64,000 nucleotides of DNA. It comes from Bacillota bacterium. Lineage in GTDB: Bacteria > Bacillota > Clostridia > Oscillospirales > Oscillospiraceae. Position numbers and translations under genes: made by a program. The stretch covers positions 18,334 through 82,333 of the forward strand of contig JAQYLT010000077.1 in assembly GCA_028719885.1 (NCBI GenBank). The letters run 5' to 3'. The notes below the pieces were generated by a model that was given only the letters and a program-made list of their open reading frames with translations, made no database searches and was not told the DNA's origin. The first letter of the stretch is position 1; each line of letters begins with the position of its first letter. Below, piece after piece: positions 53,687-63,622 of the stretch.

Positions 53687-54283
53687 TTACTTGGAGTACA
53701 GCTCGACGATGAGGTGCACAGCGATATCGAAGTCGATATCTGCCTTGGTGGGCATAGCAATAACCTTGCCCTGGAGGGTGTTCTTATCACGATCCAGCCA
53801 CTTGGGAGCAGCAACAAATGCATCGTCTTCCTTCAGCTTCTTGAAGAAGTTGTTGGAAACGCTCTTCTCGCAAACGGCAACCACATCGCCCACCTTCACC
53901 AGGTAGCTGGGGATGTTGACCCGATTGCCATTGACGGTGAAATGACCATGGTTCACCAGCTGACGGGCCTGACGGCGGGAGTTGGCGAAGCCCAGCCGGT
54001 AAACAACGTTATCCAGGCGGCGCTCCACAAAGGTCAGCAGCTCCTCACCGGTGTTGCCTTCCATACGGGATGCCTTGTCGTAGTAGTTCCGGAACTGCTT
54101 CTCCTGGATACCGTAAACAAACTTGACCTTCTGCTTCTCGGTCAGCTGAGTAGCATACTCAGACTTCTTAGCTCTTCTCTGGCCGCCGGGGTTCTTGTTG
54201 GAAGTCTTAGAATAACCCATAGCGGCAGGAGAAACGCCCAGCGCTCTGCAGCGCTTCAGCACGGGCTGCATATTCTTAGCCAT
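53687..54283 (-). CDS. rpsD: Ribosomal protein S4
   Basis: 198 residues with the S4 RNA-binding domain at about 88-150 (RLDNVVYRLGFANSRRQARQLV). The N-terminal zinc-Cys set found in some S4 proteins is absent, so this is the zinc-free form. S4 starts 30S assembly and in some bacteria represses the alpha operon; no leader structure was recognised here. Confidence 0.98.
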   Translation of the reverse strand: MAKNMQPVLKRCRALGVSPAAMGYSKTSNKNPGGQRRAKKSEYATQLTEKQKVKFVYGIQEKQFRNYYDKASRMEGNTGEELLTFVERRLDNVVYRLGFANSRRQARQLVNHGHFTVNGNRVNIPSYLVKVGDVVAVCEKSVSNNFFKKLKEDDAFVAAPKWLDRDKNTLQGKVIAMPTKADIDFDIAVHLIVELYSK

Positions 54284-54309
54284 AACGCAAAATTCCTCCT
54301 ATAGCGTAA

Positions 54310-54708
54310 TCAGACACGACGTCTCTTGGGGGGACGGCAGCCATTGTGGGCAATGGGGGTGACGTCCTTAATCATAACGACTTCCAGGCCGGCAGTCTGC
54401 AGGGCGCGGATGGCAGCCTCGCGTCCCTGGCCGGGACCCTTCACATAAACCTCAACGGTCTTCAGGCCGTATTCCATCGCAGCCTTTGCAGCGGTCTCAG
54501 CAGCAGTCTGAGCGGCATAGGGGGTGGACTTACGGGAGCCACGGAAGCCCAGTCCGCCGGAGGAAGCCCAGGAAAGAGCATTGCCCTCCAGGTCGGTGAT
54601 GGTAACCATGGTGTTGTTGAAAGAGGAGCGGATATGTGCCGCACCCTTCTCAACCACTTTGCGCTCGCGACGGCGCTTCACAACTTTCTTAGCAGCTTTA
54701 GCAGCCAT
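54310..54708 (-). CDS. rpsK: Ribosomal protein S11
   Basis: 132 residues, with a basic N-terminal run ([16 protein letters not shown]) and the conserved [15 protein letters not shown] and C-terminal [10 protein letters not shown]. Located in the platform of the 30S subunit. It follows rpsM by 15 bases. Confidence 0.98.
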   Translation of the reverse strand: MAAKAAKKVVKRRRERKVVEKGAAHIRSSFNNTMVTITDLEGNALSWASSGGLGFRGSRKSTPYAAQTAAETAAKAAMEYGLKTVEVYVKGPGQGREAAIRALQTAGLEVVMIKDVTPIAHNGCRPPKRRRV

Positions 54709-54723
54709 TGTACATATCCCTCC

Positions 54724-55092
54724 TTACTTCTTCTTGTTCGCAATGGTCTTCTTGGGACCCTTGCGGGTACGGGCGTTGGTCTTGGTGCGCTGACCGTGGA
54801 CAGGCAGTCCGCGGCGATGGCGCAGTCCGCGATAGCAGCCGATCTCGCTCAGCCGCTTGATGTTCATCGCAGTCTCACGGCGCAGATCGCCCTCAATGAG
54901 ATAGTGATGCTCGATGGCCTCACGCAGCTGGGCCTCCTGCTCGTCGGTCAGGTCCTTGACGCGGGTATCGGGGTCGATACCGGTGTTCTTCAGGACTTCG
55001 GCCGCCCGGGCGGGTCCGATGCCGTAGATATAGGTCAGAGCAACTTCGATCCGCTTGTCGCGGGGAAGATCAATACCAGAAATACGTGCCAT
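54724..55092 (-). CDS. rpsM: Ribosomal protein S13
   Basis: 122 residues with the N-terminal [19 protein letters not shown] and the C-terminal tail [16 protein letters not shown], which reaches the decoding region and tRNA. Part of the alpha operon after rpmJ. Confidence 0.98.
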   Translation of the reverse strand: MARISGIDLPRDKRIEVALTYIYGIGPARAAEVLKNTGIDPDTRVKDLTDEQEAQLREAIEHHYLIEGDLRRETAMNIKRLSEIGCYRGLRHRRGLPVHGQRTKTNARTRKGPKKTIANKKK

Positions 55093-55111
55093 AACTTCTC
55101 AGCACCTCCTA

Positions 55112-55225
55112 TTAGCCTTGTCTCTGCTTGTGCTTGGGGTTTTCGCAAATTACCATTACGCGACCCTTGCGCTTGATGATCTTACACTTTTCGCACATGG
55201 GTTTAACGGACGGTCTTACCTTCAT
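55112..55225 (-). CDS. rpmJ: Ribosomal protein L36
   Basis: A 37-residue gene, read directly between infA and rpsM: it begins [14 protein letters not shown] and has CxxC, a further Cys (VICEN) and a His (PKHKQ), the zinc-binding form of L36. Located at the usual place between infA and rpsM. Confidence 0.96.
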   Translation of the reverse strand: MKVRPSVKPMCEKCKIIKRKGRVMVICENPKHKQRQG

Positions 55226-55263
55226 ACTGTTTAACCTCCATTTGAGAAAATGAATCTCTAATT

Positions 55264-55485
55264 TTACTTACTTCTCCAGGTGATCCGGCCCTGGGTCAGA
55301 TCATAGGGAGACATTTGAACGGTTACCTTGTCACCGGGCAAGATCTTAATGAAATTCATTCGGAGCCTGCCGGAAATGTGTGCCAGAATGCTGTGGCCAT
55401 TGCCGATGTCAACCTTGAACATTGCATTCGGCAGTGCATCAGTAACGATGCCCTCAAGTTCAATTACGTCGTCTTTCGCAGCCAA
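55264..55485 (-). CDS. infA: Translation initiation factor IF-1
   Basis: 73 residues, a single OB fold (S1-like): [20 protein letters not shown] and [21 protein letters not shown]. It blocks the ribosomal A site during initiation. It begins 4 bases after the stop of the KOW protein gene, so it is tightly coupled to it. Confidence 0.98.
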   Translation of the reverse strand: MAAKDDVIELEGIVTDALPNAMFKVDIGNGHSILAHISGRLRMNFIKILPGDKVTVQMSPYDLTQGRITWRSK

Positions 55486-55489
55486 GTCA

Positions 55490-55792
55490 TTAACCTCCTA
55501 GGTCGTTTGCTTGCATACCCCGGCTCAAAAAAGCCAGGTCTCTTCGTAATTCGCCGTTGAGCACTTTGTCGCCGGAAAGGAGCTTCGCGGCAACTCTGGT
55601 CTCAGATCGAAGTACTTTCTCTACGTGCTTCTGCTTCTTCCGCTTGGGTTCTTCCAGGGTTCGGTTCTTCCCGTTGGCCAGCAGGAGGAATTCCTCCTCC
55701 CTGCCGACCACATAGAAGATCTCGCCCTGGTCACGTCCCCGGACGGAAATCACCACATCCGAAATTTGTATATCCGGTTTTTCTGGATCCAT
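55490..55792 (-). CDS. KOW-domain RNA-binding protein (L14e-like)
   Basis: 100 residues. The N-terminal half is a KOW motif ([19 protein letters not shown]) with the continuation [19 protein letters not shown], similar to the archaeal and eukaryal L14e/L6e type. A basic linker and a helical C-terminal part follow. It sits between map and infA, where many Clostridia carry this gene, and probably binds RNA at the ribosome. Its exact role is unknown. Confidence 0.85.
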   Translation of the reverse strand: MDPEKPDIQISDVVISVRGRDQGEIFYVVGREEEFLLLANGKNRTLEEPKRKKQKHVEKVLRSETRVAAKLLSGDKVLNGELRRDLAFLSRGMQANDLGG

Positions 55793-55795
55793 AGA

Positions 55796-56551
55796 TCAAA
55801 GTCCTTCGGTGACGGTGAGTATTTCCGGCTCGCCGTCGGTGATGAGTACAGTATTTTCATAGTGGGCAGCCAGCTTGCCGTCGGCGGTCACCGTGGTCCA
55901 ACCGTCCTTGAGCACCGAAACCTCGTAGGTTCCGACATTCACCATGGGTTCGACTGCGATGGTCATGCCGGGCAGAAGCCGGGGACCACGGCCCGGAGCG
56001 CCGTAGTTGGGCACTTCAGGCTCCTCATGCAGCTGCCGTCCTACGCCGTGACCTACGAAAGAACGGACAACTGAAAAACCGTTAGACTCCACATACGTCT
56101 GGATGGCGTGGGAGATATCTTGCACTCTGGCTCCCTTGGTGGCGAATTTAATGCCTTCAAAGAAAGACTGCTTCGTCACATCAATGAGCCGTTGGGCTTC
56201 GGTGCTGATGGCACCACAGGGGTAGGTCGCCGCACAATCTCCATGAAATCCCTTATAGAACGCACCCACGTCCACGGAGACAATGTCTCCCTCTTTCAGG
56301 ATGTAGCCCCCGGGAATTCCGTGGATGACCACATCGTTGACGCTGATGCAGGCACTTGCAGGGAAGCCGTTGTAGTTCAGGAACGACGGTTTTGCGCCCT
56401 GACTCACGATATAATCGTGTACGGCCCGATCTATTGCTTTTGTAGATACGCCGGGTCTTACCAATTCCCCTGCCAAAGCACGGGCTGCCGCGGTAATTTT
56501 ACAAGCCTGGCGCATGGACAAAAGCTCTCGTTCATTTTTGATTGAGATCAT
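55796..56551 (-). CDS. map: Methionine aminopeptidase, type I
   Basis: 251 residues. The five metal ligands are visible: two Asp in SVDVGAFYKGFHGDCA, His in GHGVGRQLHEEP, and Glu in AVEPMVNVG and HYENTVLIT. It removes the initiator Met from new proteins. The start overlaps the adk stop by 4 bases and the KOW gene follows after 3 bases. Confidence 0.97.
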   Translation of the reverse strand: MISIKNERELLSMRQACKITAAARALAGELVRPGVSTKAIDRAVHDYIVSQGAKPSFLNYNGFPASACISVNDVVIHGIPGGYILKEGDIVSVDVGAFYKGFHGDCAATYPCGAISTEAQRLIDVTKQSFFEGIKFATKGARVQDISHAIQTYVESNGFSVVRSFVGHGVGRQLHEEPEVPNYGAPGRGPRLLPGMTIAVEPMVNVGTYEVSVLKDGWTTVTADGKLAAHYENTVLITDGEPEILTVTEGL

Positions 56552-57186
56552 ACCTTCGCCCCTATTGCAGCGAGGATGTCCTCGTTTGCTTTTTCGATGG
56601 ACTGGCTTCCGTTGACCTCCACCAGCCGGCCCAGCTTGCCGTAGAAGTCCTTCAAGGCCTCGGTGGTAGCGTGGTAGACCGCCAGCCGGTTTCTCACGGT
56701 TTCCGGCGCGTCATCCTTGCGGATAACAAGCTGAGAGCCGCAGCTGTCGCAGATGCCGTCAATCTTGGGAGGATTGGCCGTGATGTGGTAGCTGGCGCCG
56801 CACTTGCCGCAGACTCTGCGGCCGGTCATGCGGCCCTCGATTTCACTGTCGGCCACCTCAATGGAAACAACATGGTCGATTTTCACGCCGGCAGCCTCCA
56901 GGGCCTCCGCCTGGGCAAGGGTACGGGGTACTCCGTCCAGGATGAAGCCGTTTTGGCAGTCGGGCTGGGCCACCCGGTCCGCGACGATGCCGAGAATCAG
57001 CTCGTCGGGCACCAGGTTGCCGGCGTCCATGTATGCTTTTGCTTTCTTGCCCAGCTCAGTGCCATTGGCAATGGCCTCGCGGAGCATATTCCCGGTAGAA
57101 ATGGCGGGGATAGAGAGCTTGTGAACAAGCAGCTCAGCTTGAGTCCCCTTTCCGGCGCCGGGCGCGCCCAGTAGAATGAGATTCAT
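56548..57186 (-). CDS. adk: Adenylate kinase, zinc-lid form
   Basis: 212 residues. P-loop GAPGAGKGT at residues 7-15 and a long LID with Cys126, Cys129, Cys146 and Cys149 that bind structural zinc, common in Gram-positive enzymes. It balances AMP, ADP and ATP. Located between secY and map in the spc operon. Confidence 0.98.
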   Translation of the reverse strand: MNLILLGAPGAGKGTQAELLVHKLSIPAISTGNMLREAIANGTELGKKAKAYMDAGNLVPDELILGIVADRVAQPDCQNGFILDGVPRTLAQAEALEAAGVKIDHVVSIEVADSEIEGRMTGRRVCGKCGASYHITANPPKIDGICDSCGSQLVIRKDDAPETVRNRLAVYHATTEALKDFYGKLGRLVEVNGSQSIEKANEDILAAIGAKV

Positions 57187-57202
57187 CCTGCCATACCTCC
57201 GA

Positions 57203-58477
57203 TTAGTCCAGGAAGCCCTTGTAGTGACGCATCAGCATCTGTGCCTCCAGAGCCTTCACCGTCTCCAGGGCAACGCCCACAACGATGATGACGGAGGTAC
57301 CGCCGATGGCCAGGCTGTTAAACCCGGACATCAGGTCGCCGGCAATGATGGGCAGCATGGCAACGATGCCCAGATACACGGCGCCAAACACCACGATCTT
57401 ATTGATGACCTTCTGAATGAACTGGGCAGTGGGCTTGCCGGGACGGAAGCCGGGGATAAAGCCGCCGTTCTTCATCAGGTTGTTGGAAATCTCCATGGGA
57501 TCGTACTGAATGGTGGAGTAGAACCAGCTGAAGAAGAAAATCATCAGGAAATAGCACACAGCATAGAAGGCGCTGGTGTTGCTCCACAGATTTCTGTAGG
57601 CCCAGCCGGAGGTAGAGCCGGTAAAGGCGCAGATGGTAGCGGGCAGGGAGCAGATGGACTGGGCGAAGATCACGGGCATAACACCGGACATGCTCACCTT
57701 GATGGGCAGGTTGGTGTTCTGACCGCCGTAGACCTTGCGGCCCACCACGCGCTTGGCGTACTGGATGGGAATGCGGCGCTCGGCGTCATTGATGAACACA
57801 ATGAACACGATCAGAGCGGCCATGCCAACCACCACGATCAGGATCTTCCACCAAGCCATTGCAATCAGGTTGTAGAGCATGCTGGGCAGGCCGGAGATGA
57901 TGTTGGCAAACAGGATCATGGAGATGCCGTTGCCAATGCCAAACTCGGTGATCTGCTCACCCAGCCACATCACCAGAGCGGAGCCGGCGGTGAAGGCCAG
58001 GATGATGACCACGGCGGAGCCGAAGCCGGTGTCCTGAATGATGGCGAAGCCGGAGGAGCTGTAGTTCTTGAGCATCATGTAGTATGCCCAGCCCATCAGC
58101 AGGCCCAGCCCCACGGTGGTGTAGCGGGTAATCATGGAAATCTTCTTCTTGCCCTCTTCGCCTTCCTCTTTGGCCAGCCGCTCCAGAGCGGGAATGGCAA
58201 TGGTCAGCAGCTGGATGATGATGGAGGCGTTGATATAGGGCTGGATACCCAGGGCGAACACCGTAGCCCGGGAGAATGCGCTGCCGGACATGGCGTTGTA
58301 CAGGCCCAGGATGGTGTTGGACAGGGTCTGGTCGAAGAAGGTGGCCAGGGTGTTCACGTCGATGCCGGGAACGGGGATCACATTGCCCACACGGTAAATC
58401 AAAAGGATGAACAGTGTGAAGATGATCTTTTTACGGAGTTCAGGAATTTTCCATGCATTCCGAAGTGTCTGCAACAC
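57203..58477 (-). CDS. secY: Protein translocase subunit SecY
   Basis: 424 residues, ten membrane helices. GIQPYINASIIIQLLT for helix 2, and the conserved cytoplasmic loops with RRIPIQYAKR and FRPGKPT, which bind SecA and the ribosome. It forms the export channel that SecA (1047-3812) drives. It starts at the base before the rplO stop codon. Confidence 0.98.
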   Translation of the reverse strand: MLQTLRNAWKIPELRKKIIFTLFILLIYRVGNVIPVPGIDVNTLATFFDQTLSNTILGLYNAMSGSAFSRATVFALGIQPYINASIIIQLLTIAIPALERLAKEEGEEGKKKISMITRYTTVGLGLLMGWAYYMMLKNYSSSGFAIIQDTGFGSAVVIILAFTAGSALVMWLGEQITEFGIGNGISMILFANIISGLPSMLYNLIAMAWWKILIVVVGMAALIVFIVFINDAERRIPIQYAKRVVGRKVYGGQNTNLPIKVSMSGVMPVIFAQSICSLPATICAFTGSTSGWAYRNLWSNTSAFYAVCYFLMIFFFSWFYSTIQYDPMEISNNLMKNGGFIPGFRPGKPTAQFIQKVINKIVVFGAVYLGIVAMLPIIAGDLMSGFNSLAIGGTSVIIVVGVALETVKALEAQMLMRHYKGFLD

Positions 58478-58918
58478 TTAGATCACCTCGGCCTTTCCGC
58501 CTGCCTGCTCAATTTTTTCCTTGGCAGACTCAGAGAAAGCCGCAGCCTTAACAGTAAGCTTCTTGGTCAGCTCGCCGCTGCCCAGGACCTTCAGGCCGTT
58601 GGGGCAGGTGGAGACGATACCGGCCTCGATGATCGCGGCGGCATCTACAACAGCGCCGTCCTCGAAGCTATTCAGCAGGGACACATTCACCGCAGTGAGG
58701 GGCTTGGCGAAAATGTTATTGAAGCCGCGCTTGGGGATACGACGAGCCAGAGGCATCTGGCCGCCTTCAAAGCCCACGCGGACCTTGCCGCCGGAGCGGG
58801 CCTTCTGGCCCTTGTGGCCCCGGCCGCCGGTCTTGCCGTTGCCGGAACCGGTACCACGGCCCTTGCGCTTGCCCACCTGGGTGGAGCCTGCGACAGGAGA
58901 GAGTTCATGGAGCTTCAT
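58478..58918 (-). CDS. rplO: Ribosomal protein L15
   Basis: 146 residues with the N-terminal [20 protein letters not shown] and C-terminal [19 protein letters not shown] typical of L15. The stop is directly next to the secY start. Confidence 0.98.
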   Translation of the reverse strand: MKLHELSPVAGSTQVGKRKGRGTGSGNGKTGGRGHKGQKARSGGKVRVGFEGGQMPLARRIPKRGFNNIFAKPLTAVNVSLLNSFEDGAVVDAAAIIEAGIVSTCPNGLKVLGSGELTKKLTVKAAAFSESAKEKIEQAGGKAEVI

Positions 58919-58935
58919 TCTTCTTCTCCTCCTTA

Positions 58936-59115
58936 TTAGACTTCGGTGACCTGCAGCAGATAGCCGATCTTGGCGATCTTGCCCCGGGTCTGGGTGTTGT
59001 CGGGCTGGATGCTGACCTGGCCGATCTTGCGAAGGCCCAGGGAATGAGCGGTAGCGATGTGCTTTTCCAGGCGACCGTTCAGGCTCTTAACAAGCGTAAT
59101 TTTCAGGTTTGCCAT
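58936..59115 (-). CDS. rpmD: Ribosomal protein L30
   Basis: 59 residues from ATG 59115; the longer frame runs back into rps[20 protein letters not shown] and the [16 protein letters not shown]-terminal block are typical. Confidence 0.96.
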   Translation of the reverse strand: MANLKITLVKSLNGRLEKHIATAHSLGLRKIGQVSIQPDNTQTRGKIAKIGYLLQVTEV

Positions 59116-59128
59116 GTTAATTGCCTCC

Positions 59129-59635
59129 TTACACAATTTCTTCCACGCTCTTGCCGCGGATCGCAGCAACCTGCTCAGGAGAACGCAGGCTGGTCAGACC
59201 GGCCATGGTGGCCTTGACCACGTTCTGAGGGTTGTTGGAGCGCAGGCACTTGGCGCAAATATTCTTGATACCGACAGCTTCCATGACCGCACGGACAGCG
59301 CCGCCGGCGATAACGCCGGTACCTTCGGGAGCGGGCTTCAGCATAACCGTGCCGGCGCCGAAGATGCCGATGACATCGTGGGGAATGGTGTTGCCAGCCA
59401 GAGAAACCTTGACCATATTCTTCTTGGCATCGGCGATGCCCTTCAGAATGGCCTCGGAGACCTCGGCGGCCTTGCCCAGGCCGTAGCCAACGGTACCCTT
59501 GCCGTCACCGACGACCACCAGAGCGGAGAACTTCATGACACGGCCGCCCTTTACGGTCTTGCTGACGCGGTTCAGGTAAACGACCTTTTCAATGAGCTCG
59601 GAAGCCTCATTGTTAGGAGTCTTATTGTAAGCCAT
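59129..59635 (-). CDS. rpsE: Ribosomal protein S5
   Basis: 168 residues: an S5 double-stranded-RNA-binding N-terminal part ([19 protein letters not shown]), and the C-terminal lobe with [18 protein letters not shown]. It contributes to decoding accuracy and helicase activity of the 30S subunit. Confidence 0.98.
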   Translation of the reverse strand: MAYNKTPNNEASELIEKVVYLNRVSKTVKGGRVMKFSALVVVGDGKGTVGYGLGKAAEVSEAILKGIADAKKNMVKVSLAGNTIPHDVIGIFGAGTVMLKPAPEGTGVIAGGAVRAVMEAVGIKNICAKCLRSNNPQNVVKATMAGLTSLRSPEQVAAIRGKSVEEIV

Positions 59636-59653
59636 TTCTTTTCCTCCTCTACC

Positions 59654-60013
59654 TTAGAACTGAAGTCCGCCTTCGCGGGCACCCTCAGCCAGGGCAGCCA
59701 CACGGCCATGGTAAACATAACCGCCGCGGTCGAACACGACCTGCTCGATGCCCTTTGCCTTGGCGCGCTCCGCCAGGACAGTGCCCACCTTCTTGGCAGC
59801 TTCGCAGTTGCCGGTGGCGCCTTCAAATTCCTTCTCCAGCGTATTGGCGGAAACCAGAGTTACGCCGTTGACGTCGTCGATGATCTGGGCGTAGATGTTC
59901 GCATTGCTGCGGAACACGTTCAGACGGGGACGCTCAGGGGTGCCGGAGACCTTGCCACGAACGCGGACATGCCGCTTCAGGCGCATTGCTTTCTTATTGA
60001 TCTTGCTAACCAT
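59654..60013 (-). CDS. rplR: Ribosomal protein L18
   Basis: 119 residues with the basic N terminus and 5S-rRNA-binding core ([33 protein letters not shown]). Located between rplF and rpsE. Confidence 0.98.
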   Translation of the reverse strand: MVSKINKKAMRLKRHVRVRGKVSGTPERPRLNVFRSNANIYAQIIDDVNGVTLVSANTLEKEFEGATGNCEAAKKVGTVLAERAKAKGIEQVVFDRGGYVYHGRVAALAEGAREGGLQF

Positions 60014-60028
60014 TTCGGCACACCTCCA

Positions 60029-60574
60029 TTACTTCTTGCCACCGGTCTTACCAACCTTGCGGCGGATGACCTCAGTGGTATACTTGATGCCCTTGCCCTT
60101 GTAGGGTTCGGGGGGACGCTTGCCGCGGACTTCGGCAGCGAACTGGCCGACGGCCTGCTTGTCAATGCCGCGGATGATGATCTTGTTGGGGTTGGGAACC
60201 TCGATGGTGATGCCGGGGATCTCGTCCACGAAGACCTCGTGGGAGAAGCCCAGACGCATAACCAGCTGATTGCCCTTCTTCTCGGCACGATAGCCGACGC
60301 CGTTGACATCCAGCTCCTTGGCATAGCCCTTTTCCACGCCCTCCACCATGTTGTGCAGCAGGGTGCGGGTCAGGCCGTGCAGGGACTTGTGCAGGTGCTC
60401 CTCATCGGGGCGGTCAACAGTCAGGACATTGCCCTCAACCTTCAGGATCATGTCGGGATGGAAGGTGTAGCTCAGGGTGCCCTTGGGGCCTTTCACGGTC
60501 ACGGCATTGCCCTCGGCAATATCCACCGTGACATTTGCCGGGATGATAACCGGCTTCTTACCAATTCTAGACAT
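60029..60574 (-). CDS. rplF: Ribosomal protein L6
   Basis: 181 residues from ATG 60574; the frame to 60598 overlaps rpsH and lacks a ribosome site. [12 protein letters not shown] at the start and the C-terminal [19 protein letters not shown] signature identify L6. Confidence 0.98.
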   Translation of the reverse strand: MSRIGKKPVIIPANVTVDIAEGNAVTVKGPKGTLSYTFHPDMILKVEGNVLTVDRPDEEHLHKSLHGLTRTLLHNMVEGVEKGYAKELDVNGVGYRAEKKGNQLVMRLGFSHEVFVDEIPGITIEVPNPNKIIIRGIDKQAVGQFAAEVRGKRPPEPYKGKGIKYTTEVIRRKVGKTGGKK

Positions 60575-60587
60575 TTCCGAATCCTCC

Positions 60588-60986
60588 TTACCAGACAAAG
60601 GCCAGCACTTCGCCGCCGATGTGCAGCTCCCGTGCCTTCTTGTCGGTCATGACGCCCTTGGAAGTGGAGACGATGGCGATACCCAGGCCCTTGAGAACCT
60701 TGGGCAGCTCCTCAGCACCGGCGTAAATTCTCAGACCGGGCTTGGAGACGCGGCGCAGACCGGAAATGACTGCCTGCTTCTTGGCCAGGTACTTGAGGGT
60801 GATGTGAATGGTGCCCTGATTGCCGTTGTCGACAATGTTGAAAGCCTTGATATAGCCCTCGTCCAGCAGGATCTGAGCAATGGCCTTCTTCAGGTTGGAT
60901 GCGGGAACATCCACAGTTTCGTGCTTGGCAGAGTTAGCGTTCCGGATACGGGTCAGCATATCTGCTACGGGATCGGTGATTTGCAT
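60588..60986 (-). CDS. rpsH: Ribosomal protein S8
   Basis: 132 residues, with [19 protein letters not shown] at the N terminus and [14 protein letters not shown] near the C terminus. It binds helix 21 of 16S rRNA. It is separated from rpsN upstream by an unusual 262-base gap with an inserted element; AAAGGAGG remains directly before the ATG. Confidence 0.98.
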   Translation of the reverse strand: MQITDPVADMLTRIRNANSAKHETVDVPASNLKKAIAQILLDEGYIKAFNIVDNGNQGTIHITLKYLAKKQAVISGLRRVSKPGLRIYAGAEELPKVLKGLGIAIVSTSKGVMTDKKARELHIGGEVLAFVW

Positions 60987-61010
60987 GTTAATATCCTCCT
61001 TTAAGAAGTT

Positions 61011-61200
61011 ACGGGCTTAACCCGTTAAGATGCGGGGGTATCCGGGGAATGCGAGGCTCGCTGCGCTCGCAGATAACAGAGAATAGATAATAGATAATAA
61101 CTAAGGTATTTCCTTCGGAAATGGTTTTCAAATCATCCGCGAAGCGGATACCAACGTTATTCACTATTCTCTATTATCTTTTATCTTGCGCCCCGCGCCT
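61011..61200. repeat. Inverted-repeat element inside the spc operon (rpsN-rpsH gap)
   Basis: The gap 60987-61248 has no gene. Inverted arms AGATAACAGAGAATAGATAA (from 61071, running to 61101) and the complement ending TATTCTCTATTATCT (61156-61179) enclose two small hairpins, ATTTCC/GGAAAT at 61108-61122 and ATCCGC/GCGGAT at 61134-61149. Outside are GCGAGgctcgctgcgCTCGC (61051-61070) and ACGGGcttaaCCCGT (61010-61025). Confidence 0.75.
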
Positions 61201-61248
61201 CCATCTTCCCAGGACTTCCCGAATCTTTTTCACATTAGTAACTCGACC

Positions 61249-61434
61249 TTACCAGCTGGCCTTGCGAACGCCGGGAATCTGGCCCTTGTAGGCCAGCTCA
61301 CGGAAGCAGATACGGCACACGCCGTAATCCCGCAGGTAAGCATGGGGTCTGCCGCAGATCTTGCAGCGGTTGTAGCGGCGGCTGGAGAACTTGGGCTCAG
61401 CCTGCTGCTTCAGGATCATAGACTTTTTGGCCAT
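61249..61434 (-). CDS. rpsN: Ribosomal protein S14, zinc-binding type Z
   Basis: 61 residues with the zinc ligands CKICGRP and CRICF, the short form used by many Gram-positive bacteria. It is followed by the inserted element and rpsH. Confidence 0.98.
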   Translation of the reverse strand: MAKKSMILKQQAEPKFSSRRYNRCKICGRPHAYLRDYGVCRICFRELAYKGQIPGVRKASW

Positions 61435-61451
61435 TTCGCAATCCTCCTAAA

Positions 61452-61994
61452 TCAAGCGGTGAAAGGAGCGCCCAGCTGGCTCAGCAGCTCCTTGGCTTCC
61501 TCGTCGTTGGTGGCGGTGGTACAGATGCAGATATCCATACCACGGATCTTGTCCACCTTATCGTACTCGATTTCAGGGAAGATCAGCTGTTCCTTCAGGC
61601 CAAAGGCGTAGTTGCCGCGGCCGTCGAAGGAGTTGGGGCTGATGCCGCGGAAGTCGCGGACACGGGGCAGAGCCACGCTGAACAGCCGGTCCAGGAACTC
61701 GTACATCTTCTCGCCCCGCAGGGTGACCTTCACGCCCACGGTTTCGCCCTCACGGACCTTGAAGTTAGCCACGGACTTGCGGGCCTTGCAGGTAACGGGC
61801 TTCTGGCCAGTGATGGCGGCGATGTCCTTGCAGATGGCCTCGATTTCCTTGGCGTTGTTCTTGCTCTCGCCGCAGCCCACATTCACGATGACCTTATCCA
61901 GCTTGGGGATCTGCATCACGCTCTTGTAGCCGAACTTCTTATTCAGAGCGGGAGCGATCTCAGCAACATATCTTTCTTTCAGTCTGTTTGCCAT
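61452..61994 (-). CDS. rplE: Ribosomal protein L5
   Basis: 180 residues from ATG 61994. [18 protein letters not shown] and [18 protein letters not shown] are the family landmarks; it binds 5S rRNA and bridges to the 30S subunit. The longer frame to 62030 overlaps rplX and is not needed. Confidence 0.98.
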   Translation of the reverse strand: MANRLKERYVAEIAPALNKKFGYKSVMQIPKLDKVIVNVGCGESKNNAKEIEAICKDIAAITGQKPVTCKARKSVANFKVREGETVGVKVTLRGEKMYEFLDRLFSVALPRVRDFRGISPNSFDGRGNYAFGLKEQLIFPEIEYDKVDKIRGMDICICTTATNDEEAKELLSQLGAPFTA

Positions 61995-62011
61995 GACTAC
62001 GTTCTCCTCTC

Positions 62012-62317
62012 TCAGATTTCGGCGCCGCACTTGCGGCAGATGCGGGTCTTCTTGTCGCCCTCGACCTTATAGCCGACGCGAACGCCCTTGTTGCACTTAG
62101 AGCAGAACAGGGCAACCTTGCAGGAGCGGATGGGGGTCTCGCGCTTGACGATACCGCCCTGCTCGCCCTGACGGCGGGGCTTGGTGTGGCAGGTAGCCAC
62201 ATTGACCTTCTCCACGATTACCTCGTTCTCGCTGGGCATGGCCACCAGGACCTTGCCCTTAACGCCCTTGTCCTTGCCGGACAGGACGATAACGGTATCA
62301 TTCTTCTTAATGTTCAT
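62012..62317 (-). CDS. rplX: Ribosomal protein L24, with CxxC motifs
   Basis: 101 residues. KOW domain ([16 protein letters not shown]) followed by a C-terminal pair FCSKC and ICRKCG, four cysteines suited to a zinc site where many L24 proteins have none. Located between rplN and rplE. Confidence 0.97.
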   Translation of the reverse strand: MNIKKNDTVIVLSGKDKGVKGKVLVAMPSENEVIVEKVNVATCHTKPRRQGEQGGIVKRETPIRSCKVALFCSKCNKGVRVGYKVEGDKKTRICRKCGAEI

Positions 62318-62332
62318 TCCTTCGGTTCCCCC

Positions 62333-62701
62333 TTAAATGACTTCGGGAGCCAGAGACAGGATCTTCATGAAGTCCTTCTCGCGCAGCTCACGTGCCACCG
62401 GTCCAAAGATACGGGTACCCTTGGGGTTCTTGTCTTCCTTGATGATCACAGCGGCGTTCTCATCAAAGCGGACATAGCTGCCGTCCTCACGACGGACGCC
62501 CCGCTTGGTACGGACGATGACGGCCTTCACGACCTCGCCCTTCTTCACCGTGCCGCCGGGAGCAGCCTTGCGGACGGAAGCAACGATGACGTCACCGATG
62601 TTGCCGAACTTCCGCTTGGAGCCACCCAGGACCCGGATGCAGTGGATTTCCTTGGCGCCGGTATTGTCGGCAACCTTCAGATAGCTTTCCTGCTGAATCA
62701 T
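62333..62701 (-). CDS. rplN: Ribosomal protein L14
   Basis: 122 residues, beginning [19 protein letters not shown], with the L14 signature [19 protein letters not shown] and C-terminal [16 protein letters not shown]. It lies at the subunit interface. Confidence 0.99.
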   Translation of the reverse strand: MIQQESYLKVADNTGAKEIHCIRVLGGSKRKFGNIGDVIVASVRKAAPGGTVKKGEVVKAVIVRTKRGVRREDGSYVRFDENAAVIIKEDKNPKGTRIFGPVARELREKDFMKILSLAPEVI

Positions 62702-62715
62702 TTACGCCGACCTCC

Positions 62716-62979
62716 TTACTTCGCCTTTTCGATGATTCTGACCAGTCTCCATCTCTTGTCCTTGGACAGAGGACGGGTCTCCATGACCTCCACGGTATCG
62801 CCGATGCCGCACTCGTTAAGCTCGTCGTGGGCTTTCAGCTTGTAGGTCCGCTTCATGGTCTTCTTGTACAGAGGATGCTGCACGCTATCCTCGATCGCAA
62901 CCACAATGGTCTTGTCCATCTTATCGGAGACAACCTGACCAATTCTGGTTTTGCGGAAAGCTCTGGTATTTTCAGTCAT
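62716..62979 (-). CDS. rpsQ: Ribosomal protein S17
   Basis: 87 residues, OB fold with [20 protein letters not shown] and [16 protein letters not shown]. Normal spacing of 15 bases to rplN. Confidence 0.98.
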   Translation of the reverse strand: MTENTRAFRKTRIGQVVSDKMDKTIVVAIEDSVQHPLYKKTMKRTYKLKAHDELNECGIGDTVEVMETRPLSKDKRWRLVRIIEKAK

Positions 62980-62993
62980 AATCGCTTACCTCC

Positions 62994-63191
62994 TCAGACG
63001 TTGGTCTCTTTCTCACGAATAATGGTCTTGATGCGGGCAATGTCCTTCTTAACGGCGTTCAGACGCATGGGATTGTCCAGCTGATTGGTTGCATGCTGCA
63101 TTCTCAGCATGAACAGGTCCTTCTTCAGCTCGTCCAGCTTCTTCGCCAGCTCTTCGGCGGACAGATTCTTGAGTTCCTTTGCCTTCATCAT
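62994..63191 (-). CDS. rpmC: Ribosomal protein L29
   Basis: 65 residues, two helices ([20 protein letters not shown] and a C-terminal one). Its start shares one base with the rplP stop. Forms the docking site near the tunnel exit. Confidence 0.98.
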   Translation of the reverse strand: MMKAKELKNLSAEELAKKLDELKKDLFMLRMQHATNQLDNPMRLNAVKKDIARIKTIIREKETNV

Positions 63192-63622
63192 TATTCACCA
63201 CCAATCTCAGTTTCGACTTCCTTGGTGACGATGCGAGTCTTGATGGGCAGCTTGTGCTGAGCCAGACGCAGAGCCTCGCGGGCGACATCCTCGGAAACGC
63301 CGCCAATCTCAAACATCACCTTCTGATTCTTAACGACTGCGACCCAGCCTTCGGGAGCGCCCTTACCGGAACCCATACGGGTGCCCAGGCCCTTCTTGGA
63401 GTAAGGCTTGTCGGGGAAGATCTTGATCCAGACCTTGCCGCCACGCTTGGTGTAACGAGTCATGGCGATACGGGCTGCTTCGATCTGATTGCCGGTGATC
63501 CAGCCGGGCTCCAGAGCCTGAATGCCGAAATCACCATAGGAAACCTTATTGCCGCGGGAGGCAGCGCCGGTCATACGGCCACGCTGAACCTTGCGGTACT
63601 TTACTCTCTTAGGCAGCAGCAT
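63191..63622 (-). CDS. rplP: Ribosomal protein L16
   Basis: 143 residues, [19 protein letters not shown] at the start and [17 protein letters not shown] in the centre, typical of L16 in the A-site region. The start shares one base with the rpsC stop. Confidence 0.98.
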   Translation of the reverse strand: MLLPKRVKYRKVQRGRMTGAASRGNKVSYGDFGIQALEPGWITGNQIEAARIAMTRYTKRGGKVWIKIFPDKPYSKKGLGTRMGSGKGAPEGWVAVVKNQKVMFEIGGVSEDVAREALRLAQHKLPIKTRIVTKEVETEIGGE

